Position numbers and translations under genes: made by a program
Notes under the pieces: model-generated
Told to the model about the DNA's origin: nothing
The model's input: the letters and a program-made list of their open reading frames with translations, nothing else
Database searches by the model: none
In this document: one piece after another, positions 32,226 through 40,842 of the stretch
Layout of the letters: each line of letters starts with the position of its first letter
How positions within the stretch are numbered: position 1 is the stretch's first letter
Source: Roseomonas aeriglobus
Lineage (GTDB): Bacteria; Pseudomonadota; Alphaproteobacteria; Sphingomonadales; Sphingomonadaceae
Direction of reading: 5' to 3'
DNA length: 64,000 bases
Assembly (NCBI GenBank): GCA_016937575.1
Contig: JAFHKN010000002.1
Span: forward strand, 1,550,001-1,614,000

Positions 32226-32837
32226 TCAGCTTTGCGGGTTGCGCTTCGGCTCTAGAATTAGCGTCCGCCCCTCGACCCGCCATGATCCGAGCCGCGACAG
32301 GAAATTCATTCCGAGGACATCCGTCCCGCCAAACGCCGGCGACACAACGACGCCCAGGTCGTTCGTCTCAAGCGTCCCGAGCGAAACCCGCTCGACCCGT
32401 GCGCGGCGCGCGGTCACCGACCCGTTGGCGGTGTTGATCACCACCGGAAAGCCCACCGCGTCGGGCTCGATCCCGATTGCGTTCGCGCTCGCTTCCGACA
32501 CCGCGGTGATCGTCGCGCCGCTGTCGACCAGCATGCGTTTCTCGACGCCGTTCAGCGTGACGCGCGCCCAGAAATGGCCGTCCTCGCTCATCTGGATGCG
32601 CACCGTGTCGCCGACCACGGTCTGTCCGCCGATGCCGATCCGTTCGCCGATATCGGTAAAGATCGGTGCGATCCGATCGCGGTTGGCGAACGCCAACGTC
32701 GCCACCGCGAAGATCGCGACCCAGCTCAGCACCGAGCGCAAGATCTGACCGAACGAAAGACGGCGCGCCGACAAAGCACTCAGCACCAGCACCAACGCGC
32801 CGATGCCCCACAGGAAGGACGCGCTGTCGTCGGTCAC
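32226..32837 (-). CDS. Retropepsin-like aspartic protease (TIGR02281 type), membrane-anchored
   Basis: 203 aa. Two N-terminal hydrophobic segments (about 9-25 and 36-52) anchor a periplasmic single-domain aspartic protease with the catalytic triplet D105-S-G in RMLVDSGATITAVSE; such proteins act as homodimers. C-terminal LGMNFLSRLGSWRVEGRTLIL is the typical second conserved block. The start at 32837 overlaps the stop of the MBL gene by four bases. Substrates are unknown. Confidence 0.88.
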   Translation of the reverse strand: MTDDSASFLWGIGALVLVLSALSARRLSFGQILRSVLSWVAIFAVATLAFANRDRIAPIFTDIGERIGIGGQTVVGDTVRIQMSEDGHFWARVTLNGVEKRMLVDSGATITAVSEASANAIGIEPDAVGFPVVINTANGSVTARRARVERVSLGTLETNDLGVVVSPAFGGTDVLGMNFLSRLGSWRVEGRTLILEPKRNPQS

Positions 32838-33598
32838 AGCCGGACCTCCAGCCCGTCATAGCCGGGCTCGACACCCGCGGGCAGCGTCGCGCACAGCGTT
32901 CGGTAATCCATCGACTGATCCATATGGGTCAGAATGGCGCGCTTGGGCCGCAGTTCCGCGATCCAGCCGAGCGCCTGGTCGAGCGTCGGGTGCGTCGGGT
33001 GCGGAGCACGGCGCAACGCGTCGATGACCAGCACGTCGGCATCTTGATACAGACTTCGCATATTTTCAGTTAAGATATTGAAGTCGGTTGCATAAACGAT
33101 CGCTGAACCGGCATGTTCGAAGCGAAGCCCGGCGCTGATGATACTGCCGTGCGGCTGATCGGTGACGCGGATAGTCAGCGAGCCGATGGTCAGATGATCG
33201 GGTAGCAATTCGCCGACGACGGTCGACGGATAGCCGTCGCGACCGTGAAAGGCGTAAGCGAACCGGCCTTGCAGACTGGCAAGCGTCGCCTGTCGGGCCA
33301 GACCGCGCACCGGCGTGCGCTGCGCATGGTAGACCTGGCGCAGGTCGTCGAGCCCATGGCAGTGGTCCGCATGGTCGTGCGTCCAGATCACTGCATCGAC
33401 TGTCGCCACGTCCGCGGCGAGCAATTGTTCGCGCAGGTCGGGACCGGTATCGACCAGGATCCGGGTGTCGCCGGTTTCGATCAGGATCGACACTCGCAGC
33501 CGGCGGTTGCGGGGCTCGTCCGGATCGCACGCACCCCAGTCGTTGCCGATCCGCGGGACGCCCGAGGATGTGCCGCAACCGAGGATGCGCAGCTTCAT
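32834..33598 (-). CDS. MBL-fold metallohydrolase (PhnP-like)
   Basis: 254-aa metallo-beta-lactamase-fold hydrolase with HxHxDH motif at residues 74-79 (WTHDHADHCHG), an N-terminal LGCGTSSGVPRIGNDWGAC loop and a late ILTHMDQSMDY that supplies a further metal histidine. PhnP-type proteins are phosphodiesterases on small cyclic phosphates; the substrate here is not known. Located between tatD and the aspartic protease with overlaps of four bases on both sides, a frequent order in alphaproteobacteria (metG-tatD-MBL). Confidence 0.9.
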   Translation of the reverse strand: MKLRILGCGTSSGVPRIGNDWGACDPDEPRNRRLRVSILIETGDTRILVDTGPDLREQLLAADVATVDAVIWTHDHADHCHGLDDLRQVYHAQRTPVRGLARQATLASLQGRFAYAFHGRDGYPSTVVGELLPDHLTIGSLTIRVTDQPHGSIISAGLRFEHAGSAIVYATDFNILTENMRSLYQDADVLVIDALRRAPHPTHPTLDQALGWIAELRPKRAILTHMDQSMDYRTLCATLPAGVEPGYDGLEVRL

Positions 33599-34377
33599 GC
33601 CCGGCGGGTCTTGGCGAACAGCGTGTGAAAATTCTCACGCGTGCGATCGGCAAGCATCTCGGCGTCCTCGCCGCGCAACTGCGCAAGGAAGCGGCAGGTA
33701 TCGGCGACGTACGCCGGTTCGCCGGTCTTGCCGCGATGGGGCACGGGCGCGAGGAACGGCGCATCGGTTTCGATCAGCAGCCGGTCGATCGGGAGGCGTG
33801 CGGCGGTCTCTTGCAAATCGCGCGCGTTCTTGAACGTCACGATGCCGGAGATCGAGATGTAGAAGCCCATCGCCAGCGCGGCATCGGCAAAGGCCCCGCT
33901 GGCGGTGAAACAGTGGATGACCCCGGGATAGGCCCCCTTCCCCAGCTCATCCTCCAGGATCGCCAGCGTGTCGGCTTCGGCATCGCGGGTGTGGACGACG
34001 ATCGGCAGGCCGGTCTCGCGGCAGGCGGCGAGATGCGCGCGGAAGCTCGACTGCTGCTGCTCGCGGTCGCTCTTGTCGTAAAAATAGTCGAGGCCGCTCT
34101 CGCCGATCCCGACCACGCGCGGGTGGGCGGCGCGGGCGACCAGCTTGGCGGTGTCGATATGCGGGTGCTGGTCGGCCTCATGCGGGTGAATGCCGACGGT
34201 CGACCAGACGTCGGGCTCGCTTTCGGCGGTGGCGAGCACCGCGTCCCACTCGCTCTCGCGCGTGGCGATGTTGAGCATCGCGACGACGCCGGAGGCGCGA
34301 GCGCGTTCGAGCACGCTCTGCTGATCCTCCGCCAACCCTTTGTAATTCAGGTGGCAATGACTATCGGCGAGCTTCAT
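33595..34377 (-). CDS. tatD: TatD family DNase
   Basis: Metal-dependent TIM-barrel hydrolase of 260 aa, a 3'-5' exodeoxyribonuclease in characterised members. Motifs: LADSHCHLNYKGL with the HxH metal pair, VGIGESGLDYFYDKSDREQQ, VVHTRDAE, GVIHCFTASG and LLIETDAPFLAPVPHRGK. Overlaps metG and the MBL gene by four bases. Confidence 0.93.
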   Translation of the reverse strand: MKLADSHCHLNYKGLAEDQQSVLERARASGVVAMLNIATRESEWDAVLATAESEPDVWSTVGIHPHEADQHPHIDTAKLVARAAHPRVVGIGESGLDYFYDKSDREQQQSSFRAHLAACRETGLPIVVHTRDAEADTLAILEDELGKGAYPGVIHCFTASGAFADAALAMGFYISISGIVTFKNARDLQETAARLPIDRLLIETDAPFLAPVPHRGKTGEPAYVADTCRFLAQLRGEDAEMLADRTRENFHTLFAKTRRA

Positions 34378-35903
34378 TCCGCGGCGAGCTCCAGGCGGGG
34401 GAAGACTGGGCTGGGTGGGTTCAGTCGGGCGCTCGTGGGGTCCCAGTCGGACAGCAGTGCGGCGTGGTCACGCGCTGCCACGCCCAGCTGATCGAGCACC
34501 GCCGCCGCCGATGTCGGAATGACCGGCAGGATGGTGATCGCCAGACGCCGGATCGCGTCGACCAGTGTACCGAGCACCGCGTGCATCCGCTCCGGATCGG
34601 CCTTGCGCAGAGCCCAGGGCGCCTGGGTGTCGATGTATGCGTTGCAGGCGAAGACGCCGCGCATCCACGCCTCGATTCCCTGGCTCAATGCCAGATCGTC
34701 GAACTGCGTCACGAATTCACGCGTTGCCGCATCAACCTCGGCGAGCAGTTCGGCATCGGCCGGTTCGCTCCGTCCGGTCTCAAGCTGGCCAGCAAGGTTC
34801 TTGGCGATGAAGGCCAGCGTGCGCTGCGCCAGATTGCCGAAGCTGTTCGATAGATCGGCGTTCGACCGCGTCACGATCGCTTCGTCGCTGAACGTCCCGT
34901 CCTGGCCGAAGCTGACGTCGCGCAGCAGGAAATAGCGCAACGGATCGACGCCGTAGAGTTCGGCGAGCGTCATCGGGTCGACGACATTGCCGACCGACTT
35001 CGACATCTTCTCGCCCCGGTTGAGCAGGAAGCCATGGCCGAATACCTGTTTCGGCAGCGGCAGCTTCGCCGACATCAGGAAAGCGGGCCAATAGACGGTG
35101 TGAAAGCGGACGATATCCTTGCCGATCAGATGCAGGTTCGCAGGCCAATATTTTGAAAACAGAGCGTTATCATCCGGGTATCCGGCGCCGGTGATATAGT
35201 TGGTCAGTGCGTCGACCCAGACATACATGACGTGGCCCGGGCTGTCGGGCACCGGCACGCCCCAGTCGAAGCTGGTCCGCGAGACGCTGAGGTCGGCGAG
35301 CCCGCCTTCGACGAAGCGCAGGATCTCGTTGCGGCGGCTTTCCGGGCGGATGAAATCGGGCTGCGCCGCATAGAGGTCGAGCAGCGGCTGCTGATATTTC
35401 GACAGGCGGAAGAACCAGGTTTCCTCCGCGGTCCATTCGACCGGCGTGCCCTGCGGCGACAATTTGCTGCCGTCCTCCGCGACCGACAGTTCCTTCTCTT
35501 CGTAGAAGGCCTCGTCGCGGACCGAGTACCACCCCTCGTAGCGGTCGAGATACAGGTCGCCGGCATCCGCCATCGCACGCCAGATCGCCTGGCTGGCGGC
35601 GTAGTGATCGGGCTCCACGGTGCGGATGAAGCGATCATATCCGATGTTCAACTTACCGGCCATCTTGTGGAAATAGCCCGACATTTCATCGGCCAGCGCG
35701 CGCACATCGACGCCGCGGTCGCGGGCGGTCTTGACCATCTTCAGCCCGTGTTCGTCGGTGCCGGTCTGAAACCGCACATCGCGCCCGGCCTGGCGCTGGA
35801 ACCGCGCGATCGCGTCGGCGGCGATCATCTCATAGGCGTGGCCGATGTGCGGGCGGCCGTTCGGGTAATGGATCGCGGTCGTGATGTAATAGGGCTCGGA
35901 CAT
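34374..35903 (-). CDS. metG: Methionyl-tRNA synthetase
   Basis: Class I synthetase, 509 aa, without the C-terminal EMAP-type dimerisation domain. The HIGH-type motif appears as YPNGRPHIGHAYEMIAADA near residue 12, and KMSKS as RGEKMSKSVGNVVDP. Cysteine pairs of the zinc-knuckle are absent from the connecting peptide, as in one of the two common bacterial MetRS subtypes. First of the metG-tatD-MBL-protease run; holB lies 18 bp upstream. Confidence 0.96.
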   Translation of the reverse strand: MSEPYYITTAIHYPNGRPHIGHAYEMIAADAIARFQRQAGRDVRFQTGTDEHGLKMVKTARDRGVDVRALADEMSGYFHKMAGKLNIGYDRFIRTVEPDHYAASQAIWRAMADAGDLYLDRYEGWYSVRDEAFYEEKELSVAEDGSKLSPQGTPVEWTAEETWFFRLSKYQQPLLDLYAAQPDFIRPESRRNEILRFVEGGLADLSVSRTSFDWGVPVPDSPGHVMYVWVDALTNYITGAGYPDDNALFSKYWPANLHLIGKDIVRFHTVYWPAFLMSAKLPLPKQVFGHGFLLNRGEKMSKSVGNVVDPMTLAELYGVDPLRYFLLRDVSFGQDGTFSDEAIVTRSNADLSNSFGNLAQRTLAFIAKNLAGQLETGRSEPADAELLAEVDAATREFVTQFDDLALSQGIEAWMRGVFACNAYIDTQAPWALRKADPERMHAVLGTLVDAIRRLAITILPVIPTSAAAVLDQLGVAARDHAALLSDWDPTSARLNPPSPVFPRLELAAE

Positions 35904-35921
35904 GGGCGTGCCCTAGCCAGT

Positions 35922-36875
35922 TCAGCGGCCCCGCGCCAGCCGTGCAACATAGCCGCCCATCTCGAACGTCGTCGTCGCCGCGTCGAGCGACTGGGCGAGC
36001 GACGCGCGCGCGAGGTCGGCCGCCGCGGCATAGGCATCGAGCGCCTCGCGCAGCCCCTCCCCGTTCAGCGTCCGCGCACGTTCGGCGATGAAGGCAGGGA
36101 CGCGCTCCAGAAAAGCTTCGTAACGGGGCTGGGCCGCTTTGGGGGACAGGGCCTTCGACAGCTTGACCCGCTGTTGTGTGTCGACGTCACCGTCGCGGAC
36201 GATCGTCTCCAGCGCCGTCTCGATCGCGGCGAGATCGAGCCCGGCGAAACGCAGCGCACGTCCCGGCGACCCCGCACCGGCGCGGATCAGCGCCGCCAGC
36301 TCGGCCTCGGTCGCCTGTGGAACAGCCTCGCGCAGGACGGTGCGCATCTCGCCTTCGCCCAGCACGTCGAATCGCAACAGGCGGCAGCGCGATCGGATCG
36401 TCGGGAGCAATCGGCCGGGCGCATGGCTGACGAGCAGGAAGATCGTCCCCGCGGGCGGCTCCTCCAGGCTCTTGAGGAGCGCGTTGGCGGCGGGGCGTTC
36501 GAGGTCGTCGATCGCGTCGATCACGATCACGCGGCGGTCGGACATCGACGGCTTGACGCCGAGCATCGGCCCCAGCGCGCGGATCTGGTCGATCTTGATC
36601 GAGCGTGCGGTGCCCTTTTCGGGCTTGTCTGCATCGACAGGCAGGCGGTCGAGCACGCGATAGTCGGGATGTGCGCCCGCGGTGATCATCGCCGCAGTAC
36701 GGCCCGCCCGGTCCCCCGCCGCGCGCGCCAGCAACCGCTCCGCGGCATGTTTGGCAAAGGTCGCTTTGCCCAGCCCCTCGGCCCCGGCGATCAACCAGGC
36801 GTGATGGAGGTTACCCGCGACGTCGGCGGCCTCTATCGCCGCGCGGGCCTCGTCATTGCCGACAAGTGACGTCAT
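35922..36875 (-). CDS. holB: DNA polymerase III subunit delta'
   Basis: 317-aa clamp-loader subunit. N-terminal AAA+ domain: LHHAWLIAGAEGLGKATFAKHAA (P-loop), VIVIDAIDDLERPAANALLKSLEEPPAGTIFLLVSHAP (Walker B to sensor 1 with the SRC-type arginine stretch IRSRC). C-terminal helical collar domain from about 200. The zinc cysteines of E. coli delta' are missing. Start ATG 36875 overlaps tmk by four bases. The tmk-holB pair is standard. Confidence 0.93.
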   Translation of the reverse strand: MTSLVGNDEARAAIEAADVAGNLHHAWLIAGAEGLGKATFAKHAAERLLARAAGDRAGRTAAMITAGAHPDYRVLDRLPVDADKPEKGTARSIKIDQIRALGPMLGVKPSMSDRRVIVIDAIDDLERPAANALLKSLEEPPAGTIFLLVSHAPGRLLPTIRSRCRLLRFDVLGEGEMRTVLREAVPQATEAELAALIRAGAGSPGRALRFAGLDLAAIETALETIVRDGDVDTQQRVKLSKALSPKAAQPRYEAFLERVPAFIAERARTLNGEGLREALDAYAAAADLARASLAQSLDAATTTFEMGGYVARLARGR

Positions 36876-37498
36876 GGCAGCAGGTCGGCGAGCGCTTTCA
36901 GCAGCCGTTCGGTCACCACTGCGGGCGTCGCCGCGGCATCGACCAGCCGAACGCGCTCGGGCTCCTGTTCGGCGATGCGACGGAACTGCGCGGCGACGTC
37001 GGCATGGAAGTCGGGCCCGCGTTGGGCGAAGCGGTCCGCGGCACCGGCGTCGCGGGCGGCGGCGCGTTCGGCGCCCTGACGATGATCGATCTCGAGCACC
37101 AACGTCCGGTCGGGCAACACCCCTTTGGACCCGAAGGCATGGAGCGCCAGGATCGCGGCATCGTCGATGTCCTGCGCCCCCTGATAGGCCCGCGTCGAGT
37201 CGACGAACCGGTCGCAGATCACCCAATGTCCCGCTTCCAGAGCCGGGCGGATGCGCTTTTCGACATGGTCGGCGCGTGCAGCGGCGAACAGCAAAGCCTC
37301 GCTGTGCGAGCTCCACCGCGAGACGTCACCGCCCAGCAACAGGCCACGGATTGCCTCCGCCCCTTCGCTGCCGCCGGGCTCGCGCGTGACCACCACGTTG
37401 AGCCCGCGCGATTCCAACGCGCTGGCCAGGGCGGCGGCCTGGGTCGACTTTCCCGCCCCCTCCCCGCCTTCCAGCGAGATGAACTTGCCTGGTGTCAC
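36872..37498 (-). CDS. tmk: Thymidylate kinase
   Basis: Phosphorylates dTMP to dTDP. 208 aa, P-loop FISLEGGEGAGKSTQ near residue 6-20, the DR[YF] region as VICDRFVDSTRAYQG, and lid region RAAARDAGAADRFAQRG. GTG start at 37498 overlaps the stop of the carboxypeptidase gene by four bases, and its own stop overlaps holB, so the three are translationally linked. Confidence 0.95.
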   Translation of the reverse strand: MTPGKFISLEGGEGAGKSTQAAALASALESRGLNVVVTREPGGSEGAEAIRGLLLGGDVSRWSSHSEALLFAAARADHVEKRIRPALEAGHWVICDRFVDSTRAYQGAQDIDDAAILALHAFGSKGVLPDRTLVLEIDHRQGAERAAARDAGAADRFAQRGPDFHADVAAQFRRIAEQEPERVRLVDAAATPAVVTERLLKALADLLP

Positions 37499-38679
37499 GC
37501 GCCGAACAGCGACATCAGCCCGGCCCAGGCGCGACCGAAGAAGCCGGCCTCGCCCACATCGGCTTCGGCGACCAGCGGCATCGTCGAGGTCGGGCCGCCT
37601 TCGGTCTGGACGACCAGGTCGGCGATATGCTGGCCGGCCTTGATCGGTGCCTGGATCGGGCCGTTATAGACGACCTTCGCATTCATCTTCGGATCGCTGC
37701 CCGCCGGGATTGTGATCTTCAGATCCTTCGGCGCGACGAGGCCGACTTCGCTCTCGCTGCCGCCCTGGACTTCGGCGGCCGACACGCGCTTGCCCTTGCC
37801 AACGACGGGCTTGGCCTTCCACGCGCGGAAGCCCCAATCCATGAACTTGACCGATTCGCTGATCCGCTCGTTGAAGCTGTTGAGGCCCGCGACGACCATC
37901 ACCAGACGCCGGCCATTCTGTTCGGCCGATCCGGTGAAGCCATAGCCGGCTTCCTCGGTGTGGCCCGTTTTCAGGCCGTCCGCGCCGGCGACCCGGCCGA
38001 GCAGCGGGTCACGGTTGGCCTGGGTAATGTCGCTGCCCGAGCCCAGCGTCTTGCCCCAGGTGAATTCCTTCAGCGAGTAGAAGCGCTTGTAGAGCTGCGG
38101 GTGGTTCTCGATCGTCGCCTGCGCCAGACGGGCGAGGTCGCGCGCGGTGACATAGGTCACGCCGCCATCGGGCCAGCCGTTCGACGTCCCGAAATGGCTG
38201 TTCTTGAGCCCCAACTCCGCCGCCTTCTTGTTCATCAGCGCGGTAAAGGCTTCCTCGGTTCCCGCGATCTGTTCGGCAAGCACGACGCAGGCGTCGTTGC
38301 CCGACAGCACGACGATGCCCTTTAGCAGATTGTCGACGCTGACCTGCTCACCAGGCGACAGGAACATGGTCGAGCCGGCCTGGGGCCCGTGCCACTTCTG
38401 CCATGTCTCCGGCCGCACCGTCGCCATCGTGTCGAGTTTCAGCTCCCCCTTCTTGATCAGGTCGAACGCGACATAGGCCGTCATCATCTTCGCCATCGAT
38501 GCCGGCGGCATGCGGACGTCGGCGTCCTTGGCGTAGAGCACCGCGCCGGTCGACAGATCTTCCAGATAGGCGACACGCGCCGTCGTCTGGAACGGCGGGG
38601 CCTGGGCGATGCCGGGGGTCGCCGCAAGCAAGGCAAAGATCGAGGCGAGAGCAGGAGCTTTCATCATGGGACGGTCCAT
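37495..38679 (-). CDS. D-alanyl-D-alanine carboxypeptidase (PBP5/6 family)
   Basis: Serine DD-carboxypeptidase trimming pentapeptide stems of peptidoglycan. About 394 aa with a signal peptide (ending TPGIAQA), active-site tetrad S61-M-A-K64, SGN at 126-128, and KTG in DGLKTGHTEEAG. A C-terminal PBP5-type beta domain and an amphipathic tail (FFGRAWAGLMSLFGA) that docks on the inner membrane are visible. Start ATG 38679 chosen; ATGs at 38667 and 38664 are alternatives. It sits with two other wall genes (SPOR protein, MltB). dacA/dacC naming cannot be settled from sequence. Confidence 0.94.
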   Translation of the reverse strand: MDRPMMKAPALASIFALLAATPGIAQAPPFQTTARVAYLEDLSTGAVLYAKDADVRMPPASMAKMMTAYVAFDLIKKGELKLDTMATVRPETWQKWHGPQAGSTMFLSPGEQVSVDNLLKGIVVLSGNDACVVLAEQIAGTEEAFTALMNKKAAELGLKNSHFGTSNGWPDGGVTYVTARDLARLAQATIENHPQLYKRFYSLKEFTWGKTLGSGSDITQANRDPLLGRVAGADGLKTGHTEEAGYGFTGSAEQNGRRLVMVVAGLNSFNERISESVKFMDWGFRAWKAKPVVGKGKRVSAAEVQGGSESEVGLVAPKDLKITIPAGSDPKMNAKVVYNGPIQAPIKAGQHIADLVVQTEGGPTSTMPLVAEADVGEAGFFGRAWAGLMSLFGA

Positions 38680-38690
38680 TACGCTGAATA

Positions 38691-39458
38691 TTACGGGAAG
38701 CGGACGATCGTCGCGCCAGGATAGCCGCGGCGGGCGACATCGGCCTTGGCACGCTGGGCGGCGGCGAGATCGGGATAGGGGCCGAGCCGGACGCGCCACA
38801 CCGGAGGCCCGGCGATGACAGCCCCACCCAGCGCCTGGGCGAGAGTCATCGCCCGGTCCGCACTGGACACGGCAGCGACCTGAACGGAATAGCCGGCGGC
38901 AACGGCCGAACGGGGCTCGGCCGGTTTCTCCGGACGGGTGGCGGTTGCGGGCGCTTTGCGCGCCGCCGGAGTGGACATGGCGCGCAGCGTCGGCACCACC
39001 AGAGGTGCCGATGCGAGTTTTCGGCGCAACGCGGCCAGGAGCGCCGGCGGGGCATCCGGGCGCGGTTCGCCCGGGCGACCGGCGTTCAGTTGCGCAACGT
39101 CCTGCGGCAGGGGGACGACCCGGCGGACGCGGACGCCCTGTCCGACGCCACCCAAGGCGGCTGCCGCATCGCTCGACACCATGGCGATCCTGTCGGGCGC
39201 GACGTTTCCGCTGGCCACGCGCAGAACGATAGTCCGGCCGGTGTCCAGCGCCGTCACCTCCGCATAGCCCCCCGGCGGCAGATCGCGGGCGACTACGAAC
39301 AGGCCGGACATCTGCGCTTCGTCGGCCCGTCCGACCAGATCGTAGCGCGTTTCGCCGGCAGCCAGCTGCGACGACCCGCGCGGACCGTCTCCGGCCGCCG
39401 GTTCCTGCGCTAGGGCCGGCGCAGCAAGGATCAAGGCAAGGCTAGCGAGCGACTTCAT
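38691..39458 (-). CDS. SPOR domain protein with RlpA-like N-terminal region
   Basis: 255 aa: signal peptide (MKSLASLALILAAPALAQ), an RlpA/double-psi-barrel-like segment (about 35-115: ETRYDLVGRADEAQMSGLFVVARDLPPGGYAEVTALDTGRTIVLRV, described here as a region), a Pro/Ala linker, and a C-terminal SPOR domain (about 185-255, GYSVQVAAVSSADRAMTLAQAL to GYPGATIVRFP) that binds denuded septal glycan. A role at the division septum is likely. It overlaps the MltB-like gene by 17 bp. Confidence 0.85.
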   Translation of the reverse strand: MKSLASLALILAAPALAQEPAAGDGPRGSSQLAAGETRYDLVGRADEAQMSGLFVVARDLPPGGYAEVTALDTGRTIVLRVASGNVAPDRIAMVSSDAAAALGGVGQGVRVRRVVPLPQDVAQLNAGRPGEPRPDAPPALLAALRRKLASAPLVVPTLRAMSTPAARKAPATATRPEKPAEPRSAVAAGYSVQVAAVSSADRAMTLAQALGGAVIAGPPVWRVRLGPYPDLAAAQRAKADVARRGYPGATIVRFP

Positions 39459-40467
39459 CGGCGAGCAGCCCTACCGAAAGCGCGTAGAAATTCGAGCAGT
39501 TATAATCGAGAATCACGCGATAATTGCCCGTCAGCAGGTAAGCGGTGCGCCCGGGACCGTCCGGTTCGATCAGCGACGCCAGCACGTCGTCCGCGGGCCA
39601 GGCGCGATCCTGCGGCGCGATCCCCACCCGCCGCCACTCGGCGATCGTCCGCCAACGGCTGTGCCGGTCGTGCACGCGCGGGCAGCGCGGCGAGAGCGTC
39701 CGGTTTTTCATATCGGCGCGATTGAAGCCGGCCGGCACCGTGACCGCCAAGCCCCAGGGTTGCCCTGCGCGCCACCCGGCGTTGACGAAGTAATTTGCGA
39801 TCGACGCCAGCGTGTCGGCCGGGTTCGACCAGATATCGGCGCGACCATCGCCGTCGCCATCGCGAGCGAGGCGCAGATAGACCGATGGCAGGAACTGCGG
39901 ATACCCGAACGCGCCGGCCCAGCTGCCCTTCAGCCGGTCACGCGGCACCCCGCGGTCGATCATCTTCAGCGTGGCGATGAATTCGTCGGTGAACAGCTGG
40001 CGACGACGGCCTTCGTAAGCGAGGCTGGCCAGGCTGCGTGGCAGGTCGAAATTACCCGTGTACGAACCGTAATTCGTTTCATGCCCCCAGATCGCGACCA
40101 TCATCGATTCGGGAACGCCGGTCTCGCGCTCGATCCGTTCGAGCCGTGGGCGTTCGCGCTGGTAGGCGGCACGCCCGCGCGAGATGCGAGCGGCATCGAC
40201 ATGCTGCGCCCTGTACGGCGCGAAGTTCGCAACTGGCGCATTCGGCGATGCTTCGGGCTGCTGGCGATCGAGTTCGACGACCCGCGGGTTGAAGGTCAGC
40301 GACGCTGTGACGCTGTCGAAGGTCTCCGGCCTAACCCCTTCCGAAAGCGCGCGACCGCGGATCGATCGGAGGAAGCTCTGGAACCCGGCCTCGTCCTGCG
40401 CGCTCGCGCCTGTGGCCAGCAGCAGCGTCGCTGCCACCAGACCATTCGCCCATCCACGCCAACGCAT
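39442..40467 (-). CDS. Lytic murein transglycosylase, MltB family
   Basis: 341-aa soluble-type lytic transglycosylase, cleaving glycan strands with 1,6-anhydro product formation. Signal peptide about 1-23 (ends ATGASAQ). The SLT domain has the catalytic glutamate E130 in VAIWGHETNYGSYTGNFD, the GAFGYPQFLPSVYL motif and a calcium-like loop DGDGDGRADIW. Start ATG 40467 is chosen for the signal peptide; an upstream in-frame ATG adds 22 unlikely residues. Last host gene before the tRNA-Ser insertion site. Confidence 0.93.
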   Translation of the reverse strand: MRWRGWANGLVAATLLLATGASAQDEAGFQSFLRSIRGRALSEGVRPETFDSVTASLTFNPRVVELDRQQPEASPNAPVANFAPYRAQHVDAARISRGRAAYQRERPRLERIERETGVPESMMVAIWGHETNYGSYTGNFDLPRSLASLAYEGRRRQLFTDEFIATLKMIDRGVPRDRLKGSWAGAFGYPQFLPSVYLRLARDGDGDGRADIWSNPADTLASIANYFVNAGWRAGQPWGLAVTVPAGFNRADMKNRTLSPRCPRVHDRHSRWRTIAEWRRVGIAPQDRAWPADDVLASLIEPDGPGRTAYLLTGNYRVILDYNCSNFYALSVGLLADEVAR

Positions 40468-40580
40468 ACGCAACCCCTGTTTACCAAGGACAGGTGATGC
40501 CACAGCGAGCGCCGCGGGGGGAACCCCAAACATCCCGGTGCTTGCACAAATGGTCGCAGGGGTTAAGGGCGTGCGAACCC

Positions 40581-40619
40581 GGAGAGATGGCCGAGTGGTT
40601 TAAGGCAGCGGTCTTGAAA
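40581..40619 (+). pseudogene. 5' half of disrupted host tRNA-Ser(UGA)
   Basis: First 39 nt of a tRNA-Ser: acceptor strand GGAGAGA, D-arm, 5' anticodon-stem strand GCGGT, and the loop CTTGAAA. The sequence then diverges and no matching 3' acceptor strand follows. Its partner strands are ~10 kb away at 50548-50605 (ACCGC for the anticodon stem, TCTCTCC for the acceptor). Rejoined across the loop the two give a 90-nt tRNA-Ser with all stems paired. Confidence 0.93.
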
Positions 40620-40688
40620 GCCACTGGAGGTTCACGGTCGACGCGGTGAGAAGGTGAGGATTTCTGCGGGTTTGCCGCTACGTCTGGG

Positions 40689-40717
40689 TTGTGGGCGAAA
40701 GAACCCGTAAGTAGATT
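40689..40717 (+). promoter_or_regulatory. Possible sigma70-type promoter for the island tRNA-Ser
   Basis: TTGTGG (40689-40694) and TAGATT (40712-40717) are separated by 17 bp and lie 27 bp before the tRNA 5' end. It is the best candidate in the 124-bp stretch between attL and the tRNA. Weak match to consensus; the adjacent ATPase gene would depend on the same transcript. Confidence 0.35.
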
Positions 40718-40743
40718 GTAAGCAGCAGGCGCGCTGACGGTAC

Positions 40744-40833
40744 GGAAGAGTGTCCGAGTGGTTTAAGGAACCGGTCTTGAAAACCGGCGAGCGGGCAACC
40801 GTTCCGTGGGTTCGAATCCCACCTCTTCCGCCA
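40744..40833 (+). tRNA. tRNA-Ser (anticodon UGA), carried by the island
   Basis: 90-nt class II tRNA with encoded CCA. Acceptor GGAAGAG pairs with CTCTTCC; D-arm TCCGAGTGGTTTAAGGA; anticodon stem CCGGT/ACCGG around CTTGAAA; long variable arm CGAGCGGGCAACCGTTCC; T-arm GTGGGTTCGAATCCCAC. It reads serine UCA and, with a modified U34, other UCN codons. It differs from the split host tRNA-Ser in the acceptor stem, anticodon stem and variable arm but shares the loop and T-arm. It lies inside the island, so it replaces the gene the island has broken. Confidence 0.95.
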
Positions 40834-40842
40834 ATTTGAAAT

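Noticed and set aside
40581..40660. The 40581 segment as a functional tRNA-Ser
   Set aside because: After the loop the sequence does not complete the anticodon stem, and no 3' acceptor strand or CCA follows.
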